Shown piece by piece: positions 32,901 to 41,894 of a stretch of 64,000 bases of DNA. Position numbers and translations under genes: made by a program. The number at the start of each line of letters is the position of its first letter. The stretch's first letter is position 1. The stretch is from Kitasatospora phosalacinea (lineage in GTDB: Bacteria; Actinomycetota; Actinomycetes; Streptomycetales; Streptomycetaceae). Below the pieces are notes generated by a model that saw only the letters and a program-made list of their open reading frames with translations, made no database searches and was not told the origin of the DNA. The stretch is taken from NCBI RefSeq assembly GCF_000717185.1, contig NZ_JNYE01000006.1, positions 62,001 through 126,000 on the forward strand, in the 5' to 3' direction.

Positions 32901-33545
32901 ATGGGCGAGTTGGACGACTATGCCGGATTGGTCGAGGGAGCGGGCGTTCCCGAGTCCTGGCGGCCCGGTCGGGTGCTCATGCGGGAGCGGGAGACGTCGG
33001 ACGGTGTGTTCTTCATCGGGGTCGGCATGGTGAAGGTCCTCGCCGGTGCGGCGAACGGGCGGACCGGAGTGCTCGCCTGGCGGGGGCTGGGTGAGCTGAT
33101 CGGTGAGCAGGCGTGCGTGGACGGTCGGCCGCGTTCGGCCACGGCTGTGGTGACCCGCGCCGGAACCGGGACGTTCCTCGCCGCGCCGGCATTCAAGGAG
33201 CTGATGCACGACCACCCCGGATTCGCCGAGTCGGTGCTACGGAACATGAGCATCCGGCTGCGGGAGTCGGGTCAGGACCGGACGGACCTGGGGACGTTGT
33301 CGGTTGGTGGACGAACCGCAGCCTTCCTGGCCCGGTACGCACGCCGCGATCCGCGGTTCGACGAGGTCACCGGCGGGGTCGTCAGCCTCACTCAGCAGGA
33401 GCTGGCGGAGACGGTGGGCGCGTCGCGGGAGTCGGTGATCCGGGTGCTGCAGGACTTCCAGGAAGCGGGCTGGCTGAAGCGGGGGCGCGGCCGGATCTTC
33501 GTGCTCGACGCTGTCGGTCTGGAGGTCAGGGCTCGGAAGGGCTGA
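32901..33545 (+). CDS. Crp/Fnr family cyclic-nucleotide-responsive regulator
   Basis: A 214-residue regulator. Residues 15-125 form a cNMP-binding beta roll with an intact phosphate-binding cassette (GELIGE 64-69 and R78-S79-A80). A long dimerisation helix follows, and a winged helix lies at about 159-205 (LTQQELAETVGASRESVIRVLQDFQEAGWLKRGRGRIFVLD). There are no cysteines arranged as in Fnr iron-sulphur sensors. GAGAGGAAA lies rather far before the ATG. Its position opposite a cyclase-fold gene suggests that it reads the nucleotide that protein makes and controls the divergent operon; that link is inferred. Confidence 0.88.
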   Translation: MGELDDYAGLVEGAGVPESWRPGRVLMRERETSDGVFFIGVGMVKVLAGAANGRTGVLAWRGLGELIGEQACVDGRPRSATAVVTRAGTGTFLAAPAFKELMHDHPGFAESVLRNMSIRLRESGQDRTDLGTLSVGGRTAAFLARYARRDPRFDEVTGGVVSLTQQELAETVGASRESVIRVLQDFQEAGWLKRGRGRIFVLDAVGLEVRARKG

Positions 33546-33676
33546 GCCCGGCGTTCCCTAGGGGGGATCCCCCGGGGGGAGGAGGCGGGGGAACCACTCC
33601 CGGGAGGGAGGCGGGCGGGGGCGGGGCGCCGGGAGACTGGGGGCGTCGAGCGTTCGGGAGCCGGGAGGAGGCCGTG

Positions 33677-34345
33677 GTGAAGCGGTGGGTGGGGGTGGTG
33701 GCCGTCGTGGGGCTGCTGGCGGGCGGGGCGGTCGGGTGCGGGCCGTGGGACGACCGGCGCCGGACGGTGTCGTACGAGGTGCCCGGGCAGGTCGCCGAGC
33801 TGCAGGTGGACGGCGAGGTCGGCGGGATCGAGGTGCGGGCCGGGGACGGGCCGGTGCAGGTGGTGGAGAAGCGCAGATGGCAGGACGAGGAGCCGCGGGC
33901 CTCCCACGTGCTCGCCGACGGGGTGCTGAAGCTGACGTACTCCTGCTCGCGGTGCGGGATCGGGTACGTGGTGCGGGTGCCCGCCGGGACGGTGGTGCGG
34001 CTGGAGGGGACCACCGGCGGCATCCGGGTGCACGGTCTGAGCGGGGACGTCACCGCCCGGGCGGTCACCGGCGGCGTGGAGGCGACCGGGCTGCGCAGCG
34101 CGAACGTCCTGCTGGAGGCCGAGACCGGCGGCGTGACGGCCCGGTTCGCGGCGGCGCCGACCCGGGCCGAACTGCGCACCGGGACCGGCGGGGTGGAGCT
34201 GACCGTGCCCGCGGGGGAGGCGTACGAGGTGGACGCGCAGGCCGGGACGGGCGGCACCGACGTGAGCGTGCCCTCGCAGGCCGGGGCCGCGCACGCGCTG
34301 GTCGCCCGGGCGAGCACCGGCGGCGTGAAGGTCGGCACCGGCTGA
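33677..34345 (+). CDS. DUF4097-family lipoprotein with TGG repeats
   Basis: A 222-residue exported protein with signal peptide and lipobox GGAVGC (Cys near 20). The rest is a right-handed beta-helix-like DUF4097 (putative adhesin) domain with the spaced motif TGGV/TGGI at least six times (TTGGIRVHG, VTGGVEATG, ETGGVTARF, GTGGVELTV, GTGGTDVSV, STGGVKVGTG). Start GTG 33677 was chosen because GGGAGGAGG lies 5 nt upstream; GTG 33674 is adjacent. Function is unknown; in other bacteria such proteins often sit with anti-sigma factors or two-component systems, as here upstream of one. Confidence 0.8.
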   Translation: MKRWVGVVAVVGLLAGGAVGCGPWDDRRRTVSYEVPGQVAELQVDGEVGGIEVRAGDGPVQVVEKRRWQDEEPRASHVLADGVLKLTYSCSRCGIGYVVRVPAGTVVRLEGTTGGIRVHGLSGDVTARAVTGGVEATGLRSANVLLEAETGGVTARFAAAPTRAELRTGTGGVELTVPAGEAYEVDAQAGTGGTDVSVPSQAGAAHALVARASTGGVKVGTG

Positions 34346-34447
34346 TCGCCAACTGTCGGTGCCGGGCCGTAGATTGGGCGGTGTCGGCAGGTGGCGAGGG
34401 CCCCGCCGGCACCCCTGTGAACTCTGTGCCCGAAAGGGGCGTCGGCC

Positions 34448-35902
34448 ATGTCCGCCACCGTTTCCGCCGACCCGCAGGTGACCTACCTGGAGCTCTCCGA
34501 GGACGAGGGCAGTGCCCACAAGTTCTACGAAGTCACGGTCAAGGAAGCCGAGTTGACGATCCGCTACGGGCGGATCGGCGAGAGCGGCACCACCAAGACC
34601 ACGGTGTGCGCGAGCGCCGAGAAGGCCGCGGCGCAGGCCGCCAAGAAGATCGGCGAGAAGGTCCGCAAGGGCTACGCCCCGGCCGTCCCGGGCGTGCGCC
34701 AGCGCCGGGCCGTGACCCGGCGGCAGATCACCTCCAGCCGCTCCACCGCCCGCCAGGCGCCGCTGCTGTGGCGCTTCCGCTCCGGCTCGCCCGCGTTCGG
34801 GGTGTACGTCGGCGAGGAGCACGCCTGGGTCGGCAACGAGCAGGGCGACGTCTACACGCTGACCACCGACGGGCAGGTCACCGGCCGGTTCGGGCTGCCC
34901 GACGGCGTCAAGTGCATCGTCGCCGACGACTGGTGGATCTACGCGGGCTGCGACGACGGCAAGGTGTACGACCTCGGCGGGAAGGTGCCGCGGGTGGCGT
35001 ACGAGATCGCCCAGGACGTGGACATCTACTGGCTGGACATCCACGACGGCGTGCTCGGCGTCGCCGACGAGCGCGGCGGGCTGACCACCGTCGACCACGA
35101 GGACGAGTTCCAGTGGCGGCGCAACGCCCAGGGCTCCTCCGGCTGGATGGTGCGCTGCGACGCCGAGTCGGTCTACCACGGCTGGTCGGCGGGCGTGGCC
35201 CGGTACGCCAAGCGCGGCGGCGACCAGCTGTGGCACACCCGGACCAAGGGCTCGGTGCTGTTCGGCTGGCAGGAGCGGGACGAGGTCTTCGCGGGCACCT
35301 CGCAGGGCTGGGTGCACCGGCTGCGCAAGGCCGACGGCTCGGAGGCCGCCGCGTACAAGTGCGACGCCGCGGTGTTCTCCTGCGCGGCCTCCCCCGACGG
35401 GGAGTTCGTGTTCGCGGGCGACAACCACTCGTCCGTCTACTGCTTCGCCGCCGACGGCACCCGGCTGTGGAAGCTCGGCACCGGCTGCGGCTCGGCGTAC
35501 AGCATGCAGTACCGGGACGGGCGGCTGTACCTGGTCACCACCGACGGCTCGCTGGCCTGCCTGGACGCCTCCCAGGGCGCCGTGCGGGACGCCGAGCAGG
35601 GCACCCTGCCGGCCACCGCCGAGGTGAGCGGGGCGGGGGTCGAGCGCGTCGCGGCGGGCGCCGCGCTGGAGACCGTCAGCGCCGGTGCGGCGGCCGCCGG
35701 GTCGGGCGTCGAGGTGGAGTGCGTGGCCGAGGGCGGGCGGCTGCGGGTGCGGGTGGTGACGCCCGGCTACGACGCCGCGCTGCGGGTGCAGTTCCCGAAG
35801 GACGTCCGGGTCGCCGGGGCCAGGTACCTGGTCGCCGAGGTGCGCCGGTCCGAGTCCGGCGGGTTCTACCGGGCGCGGGGGGAGATCAAGCGGTTGCTGT
35901 GA
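34448..35902 (+). CDS. WGR domain plus beta-propeller protein
   Basis: A 484-residue cytoplasmic protein. Residues 10-75 form a WGR domain (ELTIRYGRIGESGTTKT), a small nucleic-acid-binding fold also found in PARP1. Residues 105-370 contain repeated strands of the PQQ/WD40 propeller type (GNEQGDVYTLTTDG, GCDDGKVYDLGG, GTSQGWVHRLRKADG, GDNHSSVYCFAADG, TTDGSLACLDAS). The C-terminal 100 residues are a further beta-rich part. A basic linker (RRQITSSRSTARQ) joins the domains. Streptomycete homologues are common but uncharacterised; DNA- or ADP-ribose-linked sensing is only a guess. It is preceded by AAGGGGCGTCGGCC. Confidence 0.82.
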   Translation: MSATVSADPQVTYLELSEDEGSAHKFYEVTVKEAELTIRYGRIGESGTTKTTVCASAEKAAAQAAKKIGEKVRKGYAPAVPGVRQRRAVTRRQITSSRSTARQAPLLWRFRSGSPAFGVYVGEEHAWVGNEQGDVYTLTTDGQVTGRFGLPDGVKCIVADDWWIYAGCDDGKVYDLGGKVPRVAYEIAQDVDIYWLDIHDGVLGVADERGGLTTVDHEDEFQWRRNAQGSSGWMVRCDAESVYHGWSAGVARYAKRGGDQLWHTRTKGSVLFGWQERDEVFAGTSQGWVHRLRKADGSEAAAYKCDAAVFSCAASPDGEFVFAGDNHSSVYCFAADGTRLWKLGTGCGSAYSMQYRDGRLYLVTTDGSLACLDASQGAVRDAEQGTLPATAEVSGAGVERVAAGAALETVSAGAAAAGSGVEVECVAEGGRLRVRVVTPGYDAALRVQFPKDVRVAGARYLVAEVRRSESGGFYRARGEIKRLL

Positions 35903-36013
35903 CGCCCCGACGCCTCGTTCGGGGGCGCGTCCGGCCGGGAGGCCGGGGGCGCCCCCTCGCGCGTGCGGGAGGGGCGTGCGGGGGCCGACCGACGGTGCGA
36001 GAGGATGCGCGGC

Positions 36014-37264
36014 ATGGGGACGTGGGGGAAGCGGGGGACGTGGGGGAAGCGGACGGCGGGGGTGCCGGCCCGGCTGCGGGCCCGGCTGCCGACCGGGCCG
36101 GCGGCCGCGGTGCGAGCCGCGGTGCGGGCCGGGGGGCGGGCCCGGCCGTGGGCGGTGGACGCGCCGCTGGCGGCGCTCGCCGTCGGCGTCTCGCTGTGGG
36201 GGGTGTACACCGACCGGATCCCCTCCGAACGGCAGTGGTGGGCCTACGCGTTGGCGCTGGCCGGGTCGCTGCCGCTGCTGTGGCGCCGACGCGCGCCCTG
36301 GGCGGTGATGCTGGCCTGCGCGGTGCCCACCGCGACGCTGTCGGCGCTCGCGCACTTCGCGATGCCGCAGATCCAACTGGCCATGGCCGTCGGCATCTAC
36401 ACCGTCGCCGACCGCGGCCGGGACTGGCAGCGGGCCGTGCTGCTGGCCCTCGTGGTGGTCGGCAACGTGCTGGGCACCCGGTCCTTCGGCGGCATGCTGT
36501 TCAGCCTGGTGGTGTCGGTCGGCAGCTTCGTGCTCGGCTCGCTGGTGCGGGAGCTGCGCAGGCTGGCGGGCGTCGAGGCCGAACGGGCCCGGCAGGTCGG
36601 GCTGCGGGCCGCCAGCGACGCGGCCCGCGCCGTCGCCGAGGAGCGGGCCCGGATCGCCCGCGAGATGCACGACATCCTGGCGCACGCGGTCTCGCTGATG
36701 GTGGTCCAGGCCGAGGCCGGGCCGCTGGTGGTGCGCAGCAACCCCGACCGGGCGGTCCGCGCGTTCGACGCCATCGCCGACTCCGGGCGCGACGCGATGG
36801 TCCAGCTCCGCCGCGTGCTGGGCGTGCTGAAGGAGGACGGGGCGGCCCCCGCGCTCGCCCCGCAGCCCCGGCTGGCGGAACTCGCCGACGTGCTGCAGCG
36901 GGTCCGCGACTCCGGGATCGCGGTCGACGCCGAGATCGCGGAGGCCGGGCCCGCCGAGGTGCAGGCCGCGGCCTTCCGGATCGTCCAGGAGGCCCTGACC
37001 AACGTGGTCAAGCACGCCGGGGCCCGGCACGTCAGCGTCCGGGTCGCGGTCCGCGACGGCGACCGGCTGCACGTCGAGGTCGCCGACGACGGCGGCGGCC
37101 CGGCCCCCGTCCCGGTCGGCGCGGGCGTCGACGGGCGCTCCGGCGGGCGCGGCCTGCTCTCCATCCGGGAGCGCGCCGCGGCCTGCGGCGGCAGCGCCGA
37201 GACCGGACCCCGACCGGGCCGCACCGGCTACCTGGTGACCGCCGTACTGCCGCTCAATGCCTGA
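36014..37264 (+). CDS. Sensor histidine kinase, NarL-type partner (HisKA_3)
   Basis: A 416-residue membrane kinase. Several transmembrane helices lie between residues 50 and 180 (APLAALAVGVSLWGVY, WWAYALALAGSLPLLW, LLALVVVGNVLG, LFSLVVSVGSFVLGSLV). The dimerisation/phosphoacceptor segment is EERARIAREMHDILAHAVSLM with His219. The ATPase domain has ALTNVVKHAGA (N box) and VADDGGG ... GRGLLSIRERAAACGG. The start is ambiguous; ATG 36014 was chosen because GAGAGGA lies 8 nt before it, and ATG 36005 and GTG 35963 are alternatives. The response regulator gene follows immediately. Confidence 0.92.
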   Translation: MGTWGKRGTWGKRTAGVPARLRARLPTGPAAAVRAAVRAGGRARPWAVDAPLAALAVGVSLWGVYTDRIPSERQWWAYALALAGSLPLLWRRRAPWAVMLACAVPTATLSALAHFAMPQIQLAMAVGIYTVADRGRDWQRAVLLALVVVGNVLGTRSFGGMLFSLVVSVGSFVLGSLVRELRRLAGVEAERARQVGLRAASDAARAVAEERARIAREMHDILAHAVSLMVVQAEAGPLVVRSNPDRAVRAFDAIADSGRDAMVQLRRVLGVLKEDGAAPALAPQPRLAELADVLQRVRDSGIAVDAEIAEAGPAEVQAAAFRIVQEALTNVVKHAGARHVSVRVAVRDGDRLHVEVADDGGGPAPVPVGAGVDGRSGGRGLLSIRERAAACGGSAETGPRPGRTGYLVTAVLPLNA

Positions 37265-37289
37265 GCAACTCGCCAGAGAGGAACGAGAG

Positions 37290-37964
37290 TTGACCATTCG
37301 CGTGGTGATCGCCGACGACCAGGAGCTGGTCCGGGCCGGATTCGGCATGATCCTCGAAGCCCAGCCCGACATCGAGGTCGTCGCCGAGGCCGGGGACGGG
37401 CAGCAGGCCGTCGAGGCCGTCCGCGCGCACGCCCCCGACGTCCTGCTGCTGGACGTCCGGATGCCCGTGATGGACGGCCTGGAGGCCGCCCGCCGGGTCT
37501 GCGCCGCGCACCCCGACTGCAAGGTGGTCATGCTGACCACCTTCGACGTCGACGACTACGTCTTCGACGCGCTGTACGCCGGGGCCAGCGGCTTCCTGCT
37601 CAAGGACGTCCGCCGCGACGACCTCGTCCACGCCGTCCGGGTCGTCCACTCCGGCGAGGCGCTGCTCGCCCCGTCCGTCACCCGCCGCGTCATCGGCGAG
37701 GTCACCGCCCGCAAGGCCGGTGGCGCCCTGGCCCTCTCCCGGCCGCTCGGACGGCTCCTGGAGTCGCTCACCGCACGGGAGCTGGAGACCCTGCGGCTGG
37801 TCGCCCGGGGCATGTCCAACGCCGAGATCGCCGCCGCCCTGGTGGTCAGCGAGCACACCGTCAAGACGCACGTCAGCAACCTCCTGCAGAAGCTCGGCCT
37901 GCGCGACCGCGTCCACGCCGTGGTGTTCGCCTACGAGGCGGGCGCGGTCACCGCGGGGGAGTAG
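37290..37964 (+). CDS. Response regulator, NarL/FixJ family
   Basis: A 224-residue regulator. The receiver domain (1-120) has the acidic pair in VVIADDQELVRAGF, phosphoacceptor Asp55 in LLLDVRMPVMDG and Lys in GFLLKDV. The LuxR-type winged HTH is LTARELETLRLVARGMSNAEIAAALVVSEHTVKTHVSNLLQKL. TTG 37290 was chosen because AGAGG lies 8 nt upstream and the product then starts TIRVVIADDQ as usual; ATG 37257, inside the kinase stop region, lacks a site. It forms a two-component system with the preceding kinase; the signal is unknown. Confidence 0.93.
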   Translation: MTIRVVIADDQELVRAGFGMILEAQPDIEVVAEAGDGQQAVEAVRAHAPDVLLLDVRMPVMDGLEAARRVCAAHPDCKVVMLTTFDVDDYVFDALYAGASGFLLKDVRRDDLVHAVRVVHSGEALLAPSVTRRVIGEVTARKAGGALALSRPLGRLLESLTARELETLRLVARGMSNAEIAAALVVSEHTVKTHVSNLLQKLGLRDRVHAVVFAYEAGAVTAGE

Positions 37965-38082
37965 CCGACTCCTCCCCGCGGGGGATCTCCGACTCTCACC
38001 GGCGCGGGGGAGGTGCGCCGCGGGCCGCCGCGGCAGGGTGGGGGGTGTCGGAGAAGGCACTCTCACAAGGGGGTTGGGGCAG

Positions 38083-38664
38083 ATGGTGACGGGGCGTCGG
38101 GCACTGGGATGGTCGGCCGGGCTGATGGCGGTCTACGGGGTGGTGCGCCTGCTGCCGGGCTCGCGCGACGTGGGCGCCGGCTGGACGGTGGGGCACCTGG
38201 CGCTGTTCGCCGCCCTGGCCCTGCTGGGCGTCGGCCTGGTCGAACTGTGGCGGCTGGGCGGCCGGGACTCGGCGTGGGGCCGCGGCTGGCTGGCGACGGG
38301 CTGCGCGGGCACCGCCGCCGGACTCGCCCAGGCCGGGATCGACCTGTACGCGAACGCGGTCTCCGCGGACCGGGCGGCCCGCTCGGAGGTCTTCGACCGG
38401 GTCCAGTCGGTGCCCGGCGTGCTGCCGCTGGTGTACGACGTGGTGCCGGTGCTGCTGTACGTCGGCCTGATCGCCCTGCTGGTGCGCCTCTCCCTGCGCG
38501 GCGCCGCCCCCTGGTGGAGCCCCGCCCTCGTCCTGCTGGGCACCCTGGCGACGGCCGCCTCCCTGGACTACCTGGCGGTCGGCGCCGCGCTGTACCTGCT
38601 GGCCTTCCTGCCGGTGATAACCGGTGGCCGCGGGCGGGGACGGGCCGTACCCTCCGGGGCATGA
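38083..38664 (+). CDS. Hypothetical membrane protein overlapping the sirtuin gene
   Basis: A 193-residue hydrophobic protein with about five transmembrane helices (ALGWSAGLMAVYGVVRLL, VGHLALFAALALLGVGLVEL, WLATGCAGTAAGLAQAGI, VPVLLYVGLIALLVRL, ALVLLGTLATAASL ... LYLLAFLPVI). There is no recognised domain. Its stop overlaps the start of the sirtuin gene (ATGA), so the two are translationally coupled. AAGGGGGTTGGGG precedes the ATG. Confidence 0.75.
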   Translation: MVTGRRALGWSAGLMAVYGVVRLLPGSRDVGAGWTVGHLALFAALALLGVGLVELWRLGGRDSAWGRGWLATGCAGTAAGLAQAGIDLYANAVSADRAARSEVFDRVQSVPGVLPLVYDVVPVLLYVGLIALLVRLSLRGAAPWWSPALVLLGTLATAASLDYLAVGAALYLLAFLPVITGGRGRGRAVPSGA

Positions 38665-39410
38665 CTGGGAAGCGGCCGCTGGTGGCGGTGTTGACGGGGG
38701 CGGGCATCTCCACGGACTCGGGGATCCCCGACTACCGCGGCCCGCAAGGGCTCTGGCAGCGGGACCCGAGCGCGCAGGAGACGGTCACGATCGGCCCGTA
38801 CCTGGCGAGCGGCGAGGTGCGGCGCCGGGCCTGGCTGATGCGGCGGGACGCCGGGGCGGTCGGGGCCGTGCCCAACGCGGGCCACCGGGCGCTGGTCGAG
38901 CTGGAGCGGGCGGGCGTCCCGGTGCGGGTGCTCACCCAGAACGTCGACGGGCTGCACCAGGCCGCCGGGCTCCCGGCGCGCAAGGTGGTCGAACTGCACG
39001 GGACGGCCACCGAGGTGCAGTGCGTGCGCTGCCGCACCACCGGCCCGATGGCGGACGCCCTGGAACGCGTCGCCGCGGGCGAGGACGACCCGGCCTGCGA
39101 GCAGTGCGGCGGCGTGCTGCGGCCGCGCACCGTGATGTTCGGCGAGGCGCTGGACGAGCGGGTGCTGCAGCAGGCCGACGCGGTCGCCAAGAACTGCCAG
39201 GTCTTCCTGGCCGTCGACAGCTCGCTCCAGGTCCACCCGGCCGCGCTGCTGCCGCGGATCGCGCTGGAGCGCGGTGCCCGGCTGATCGTGGTCAACGGCG
39301 AGCCCACGGCGTACGACGAGGCCGCGCACGAGGTGGTCCGGACACCGATCTCGCAGGCCCTCCCGGAGCTGGTGGCCCGCCTGGTGGACGGCGACCTGTC
39401 CGAGGTCTGA
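38661..39410 (+). CDS. Sir2 family NAD-dependent protein deacylase
   Basis: A 249-residue sirtuin. The NAD site is visible as [17 protein letters not shown] and TQNVDGLH, the catalytic base is His113 ([10 protein letters not shown]), and the zinc site is CVRC ... CEQC. The usual GTSL motif is replaced by [11 protein letters not shown], a modest variation. It removes acyl groups from lysines and makes O-acyl-ADP-ribose. The start ATG overlaps the preceding stop by 4 nt. An ADP-ribosylglycohydrolase gene lies about 1.4 kb downstream, which could act on the same product. Confidence 0.92.
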   Translation: MTGKRPLVAVLTGAGISTDSGIPDYRGPQGLWQRDPSAQETVTIGPYLASGEVRRRAWLMRRDAGAVGAVPNAGHRALVELERAGVPVRVLTQNVDGLHQAAGLPARKVVELHGTATEVQCVRCRTTGPMADALERVAAGEDDPACEQCGGVLRPRTVMFGEALDERVLQQADAVAKNCQVFLAVDSSLQVHPAALLPRIALERGARLIVVNGEPTAYDEAAHEVVRTPISQALPELVARLVDGDLSEV

Positions 39411-39480
39411 GCGCCACGGGGCCGGTCCGGGGCGGGGGCGTCCGACGTAGCATGGCGGCCCGACGGCCAGGGAGGCCCCC

Positions 39481-40692
39481 GTGACGACCGACGCCTTCGA
39501 CCCCCGGTCGGCCGAGTTCGTGGCCCGCCCCTACCCCGCGTACGCCGCCCTGCGCGAACGGGCGCCCGTCCACCACCACGCGCCGACCGGCCAGTGGCTG
39601 GTCTCCCGGTACGCCGACGTCAACGCGCTGCTGCGGGACCGCCGACTCGGCCGCACCCACACCCACCGCTTCACCCACGAGGAGTTCGGCCGCCCCGCGC
39701 CCGACCCCGCCCACGAGCCCTTCCACACCCTCAACGACCACGGGCTGCTCGACCTGGAGGGCCCCGACCACGCCCGGATCCGCCGCCTGGTCTCCAAGGC
39801 CTTCACCCCGCGCACGGTCGAAGCGCTGCGCCCCACCGTCCGGCGCCTGGCCGCCGAACTCGTCGACGGCCTGCTCGCCGACGGCGGCGGCGACCTGATC
39901 GCCCGGGTCGCCGAACCGCTGCCGGTCGCCGTGATCGCCGAGATGCTGGGCATCCCCGAGTCCGACCGGCACCTGCTGCGCCCCTGGTCCGCCGACATCA
40001 CCGGCATGTTCGAACTCGACCCGAGCCCGGAGACGGCCCGCCGCGCCGTCACCGCCAGCCTCGAATTCTCCGCCTACCTGCGGGAGTTGATCCGCCACCG
40101 GCGCGCCGCCCCCGGCCCCGACCTGATCAGCGCCCTGGCCCTCGCCGCCGAGGACGGGCAGGTGCTCAGCGAGCAGGAGACCGTCTCCACCTGCGTCCTG
40201 CTGCTCAACGCGGGCCACGAGGCGACCGTCAACACCACCGGCAACGGCTGGCTCGCCCTGTTCCGCAACCCCGGCCAACTCGCCCGCCTGCGCGGCGCGG
40301 TCGACGAACTGCTGCCCACCGCCGTCGAGGAACTCATGCGGTACGACACCCCGCTCCAGATGTTCGAACGCTGGGTGCTGGACGACGTCGACGTGGCCGG
40401 CACCCGCATCCCGCGCGGCGCCGAGGTCGCCCTGCTGTTCGGCTCCGCCAACCACGACCCCGCCCGCTTCACCGACCCCGACCGGCTCGACCTCGGCCGC
40501 ACCGACAACCCGCACCTCAGCTTCGGCGCCGGAATCCACTTCTGCCTGGGCGCCCCGCTCGCCAGAATGGAACTCACCGAGTCCTACGGCGCACTGCTCC
40601 GCAAGGCCCCCGGGCTGACGCTCCTGCGCGAACCCGACTGGCGCCCCGGCTACGTGATCCGCGGACTGCGGGAACTACTGGTCGAGGTCTGA
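39481..40692 (+). CDS. Cytochrome P450, CYP105/107-like class I
   Basis: A 403-residue soluble bacterial P450. The I-helix oxygen-activation motif is [12 protein letters not shown], the K-helix ExxR is [12 protein letters not shown] with downstream [13 protein letters not shown], and the haem loop is [16 protein letters not shown] with thiolate Cys355. GTG start; GGGAGG lies about 6-10 nt upstream. No ferredoxin or ferredoxin reductase gene is adjacent, so it must use partners from elsewhere. The substrate cannot be assigned. A dispersed repeat follows the stop codon. Confidence 0.93.
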   Translation: MTTDAFDPRSAEFVARPYPAYAALRERAPVHHHAPTGQWLVSRYADVNALLRDRRLGRTHTHRFTHEEFGRPAPDPAHEPFHTLNDHGLLDLEGPDHARIRRLVSKAFTPRTVEALRPTVRRLAAELVDGLLADGGGDLIARVAEPLPVAVIAEMLGIPESDRHLLRPWSADITGMFELDPSPETARRAVTASLEFSAYLRELIRHRRAAPGPDLISALALAAEDGQVLSEQETVSTCVLLLNAGHEATVNTTGNGWLALFRNPGQLARLRGAVDELLPTAVEELMRYDTPLQMFERWVLDDVDVAGTRIPRGAEVALLFGSANHDPARFTDPDRLDLGRTDNPHLSFGAGIHFCLGAPLARMELTESYGALLRKAPGLTLLREPDWRPGYVIRGLRELLVEV

Positions 40693-40743
40693 ACAACGCG
40701 GGGGAGCGCACGGTGCGTCCGGTGGCTTCGGGTTCCGTTGCGG

Positions 40744-40819
40744 CGGCCCGAAGCAGCACGGACGCATCGACGGGCTCCGGCCGCCAGCAGCTCGGACCCG
40801 CCGTTCCCCGAGCCCCTGG
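40744..40819. repeat. Dispersed 76-bp intergenic repeat, copy 2
   Basis: It matches 69 of 76 positions at 11536-11611, with identical ends including the GGGCTC/GAGCCC inverted pair; five of the seven differences cluster in one 8-bp stretch. It lies between the converging P450 and ADP-ribosylglycohydrolase genes and could act as a bidirectional stop. Confidence 0.75.
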
Positions 40820-40828
40820 CGGGGCTCG

Positions 40829-41860
40829 TCAGCAGCCCCGGCCCGGCGGGTAGCGCGCGTCCAGTGCCGTGCGGTCGCCGAGGGTGAATGCGGTGACCAG
40901 GTCGTCGGCGACCTGGAGGATGACCTCGCGGCCCTCGACCAGCTCGCACCAGGCCGCGGGGAGGCCGGACAGGCCGTGCAGGGTGCCGACCAGGTTGCCG
41001 CAGACCGCGCCGGTGGAGTCGCTGTCGCCGGAGTGGTTGACCGCCAGGACGAGGGCCGCGCGGGCGTCCTCGGCGACCAGGGCGGCGTACACGGCGACGG
41101 CCAGGCACTCCTCGGCGATCCAGCCGAGGCCGACGCGTTCCACGGCCTCCGCGCTGCCGGGGCCCTCCGCGGCCACCCGCAGGGCCCGGCGCAGGGCGTC
41201 GGCGGTCTCCCGGCCCCGGGGCAGGGCGTCGAGCCGGGCGAGGACGGCGTCGACGGCCGGGCGCAGCGGGGTTCCGGCGGCGACCAGGGTGATCAGGGCG
41301 GCGAAGGCGCCCGCGGCGAGGTAGCCGGTGGGGTGGCCGTGGGTGAGCTGGGCGGCCACGGCGGCGCGGTGGAGGGCCTGGTCCGGGTCGAGGCCGATCA
41401 GGCCGAACGGGGCCGAGCGCATGACGGTGCCGCAGCCCTTGGAGCGGGGGTTGACCGGCCCGTCCTGGCCGAACGGGGCGGCGGGCCGGTAGTCGGTGGT
41501 GACGCCGGTGGTGCAGGCGTTGCCGGGGGCCCGGGAGGCGTACAGGAACTCCTGGGCGGCCAGCCAGCCGTCCGGGTCGCGGACGGGCCCGGGCAGCCGC
41601 TGGGTGAGGAACCAGCGGCGGTAGGCGGCGTGCAGGTCCTCGGGGCGGCCGCCGCGCAGCAGGCCCTCCGCGGTGAACAGGGTCATCTGGGTGTCGTCGG
41701 TGACCTGGCCGCCGCGGCCGGCGTCGGCCAGGTCGGTCAGGCCGTCCGGCCCGTACCCGGCCCGGATCTGGTCCAGCCGCCGGAACTCGACCGGCCAGCC
41801 CAGGGCGTCGCCCAGGGCCCCGCCGAGCAGCGCGCCCCGTACCCGTTCCGTGAAGTCCAT
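40829..41860 (-). CDS. ADP-ribosylglycohydrolase (ARH/DraG family)
   Basis: A 343-residue dimetal hydrolase that removes ADP-ribose from proteins, nucleic acids or O-acetyl-ADP-ribose. The N-terminal GALLGGALGDALGWPVEF, metal-site QVTDDTQMTLFTAEGLL, SKGCGTVMR and the second metal site NHSGDSDSTGAVCGNLVG are all intact. It is full length and starts with the typical M-x-F-T-E-R-V-R-G-A. It converges with the P450 gene and follows the DUF2786 gene on the same strand with a 34-bp gap, so those two are probably cotranscribed. Confidence 0.92.
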   Translation of the reverse strand: MDFTERVRGALLGGALGDALGWPVEFRRLDQIRAGYGPDGLTDLADAGRGGQVTDDTQMTLFTAEGLLRGGRPEDLHAAYRRWFLTQRLPGPVRDPDGWLAAQEFLYASRAPGNACTTGVTTDYRPAAPFGQDGPVNPRSKGCGTVMRSAPFGLIGLDPDQALHRAAVAAQLTHGHPTGYLAAGAFAALITLVAAGTPLRPAVDAVLARLDALPRGRETADALRRALRVAAEGPGSAEAVERVGLGWIAEECLAVAVYAALVAEDARAALVLAVNHSGDSDSTGAVCGNLVGTLHGLSGLPAAWCELVEGREVILQVADDLVTAFTLGDRTALDARYPPGRGC

Positions 41861-41894
41861 CGGTGGCTCCCCCCCGTGTGCGCCGACCGTCCCG

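Noticed and set aside
35963..36013. Upstream extension of the histidine kinase from GTG 35963
   Set aside because: The added residues are Arg/Gly-rich with no ribosome site; ATG 36014 has GAGAGGA at proper spacing.
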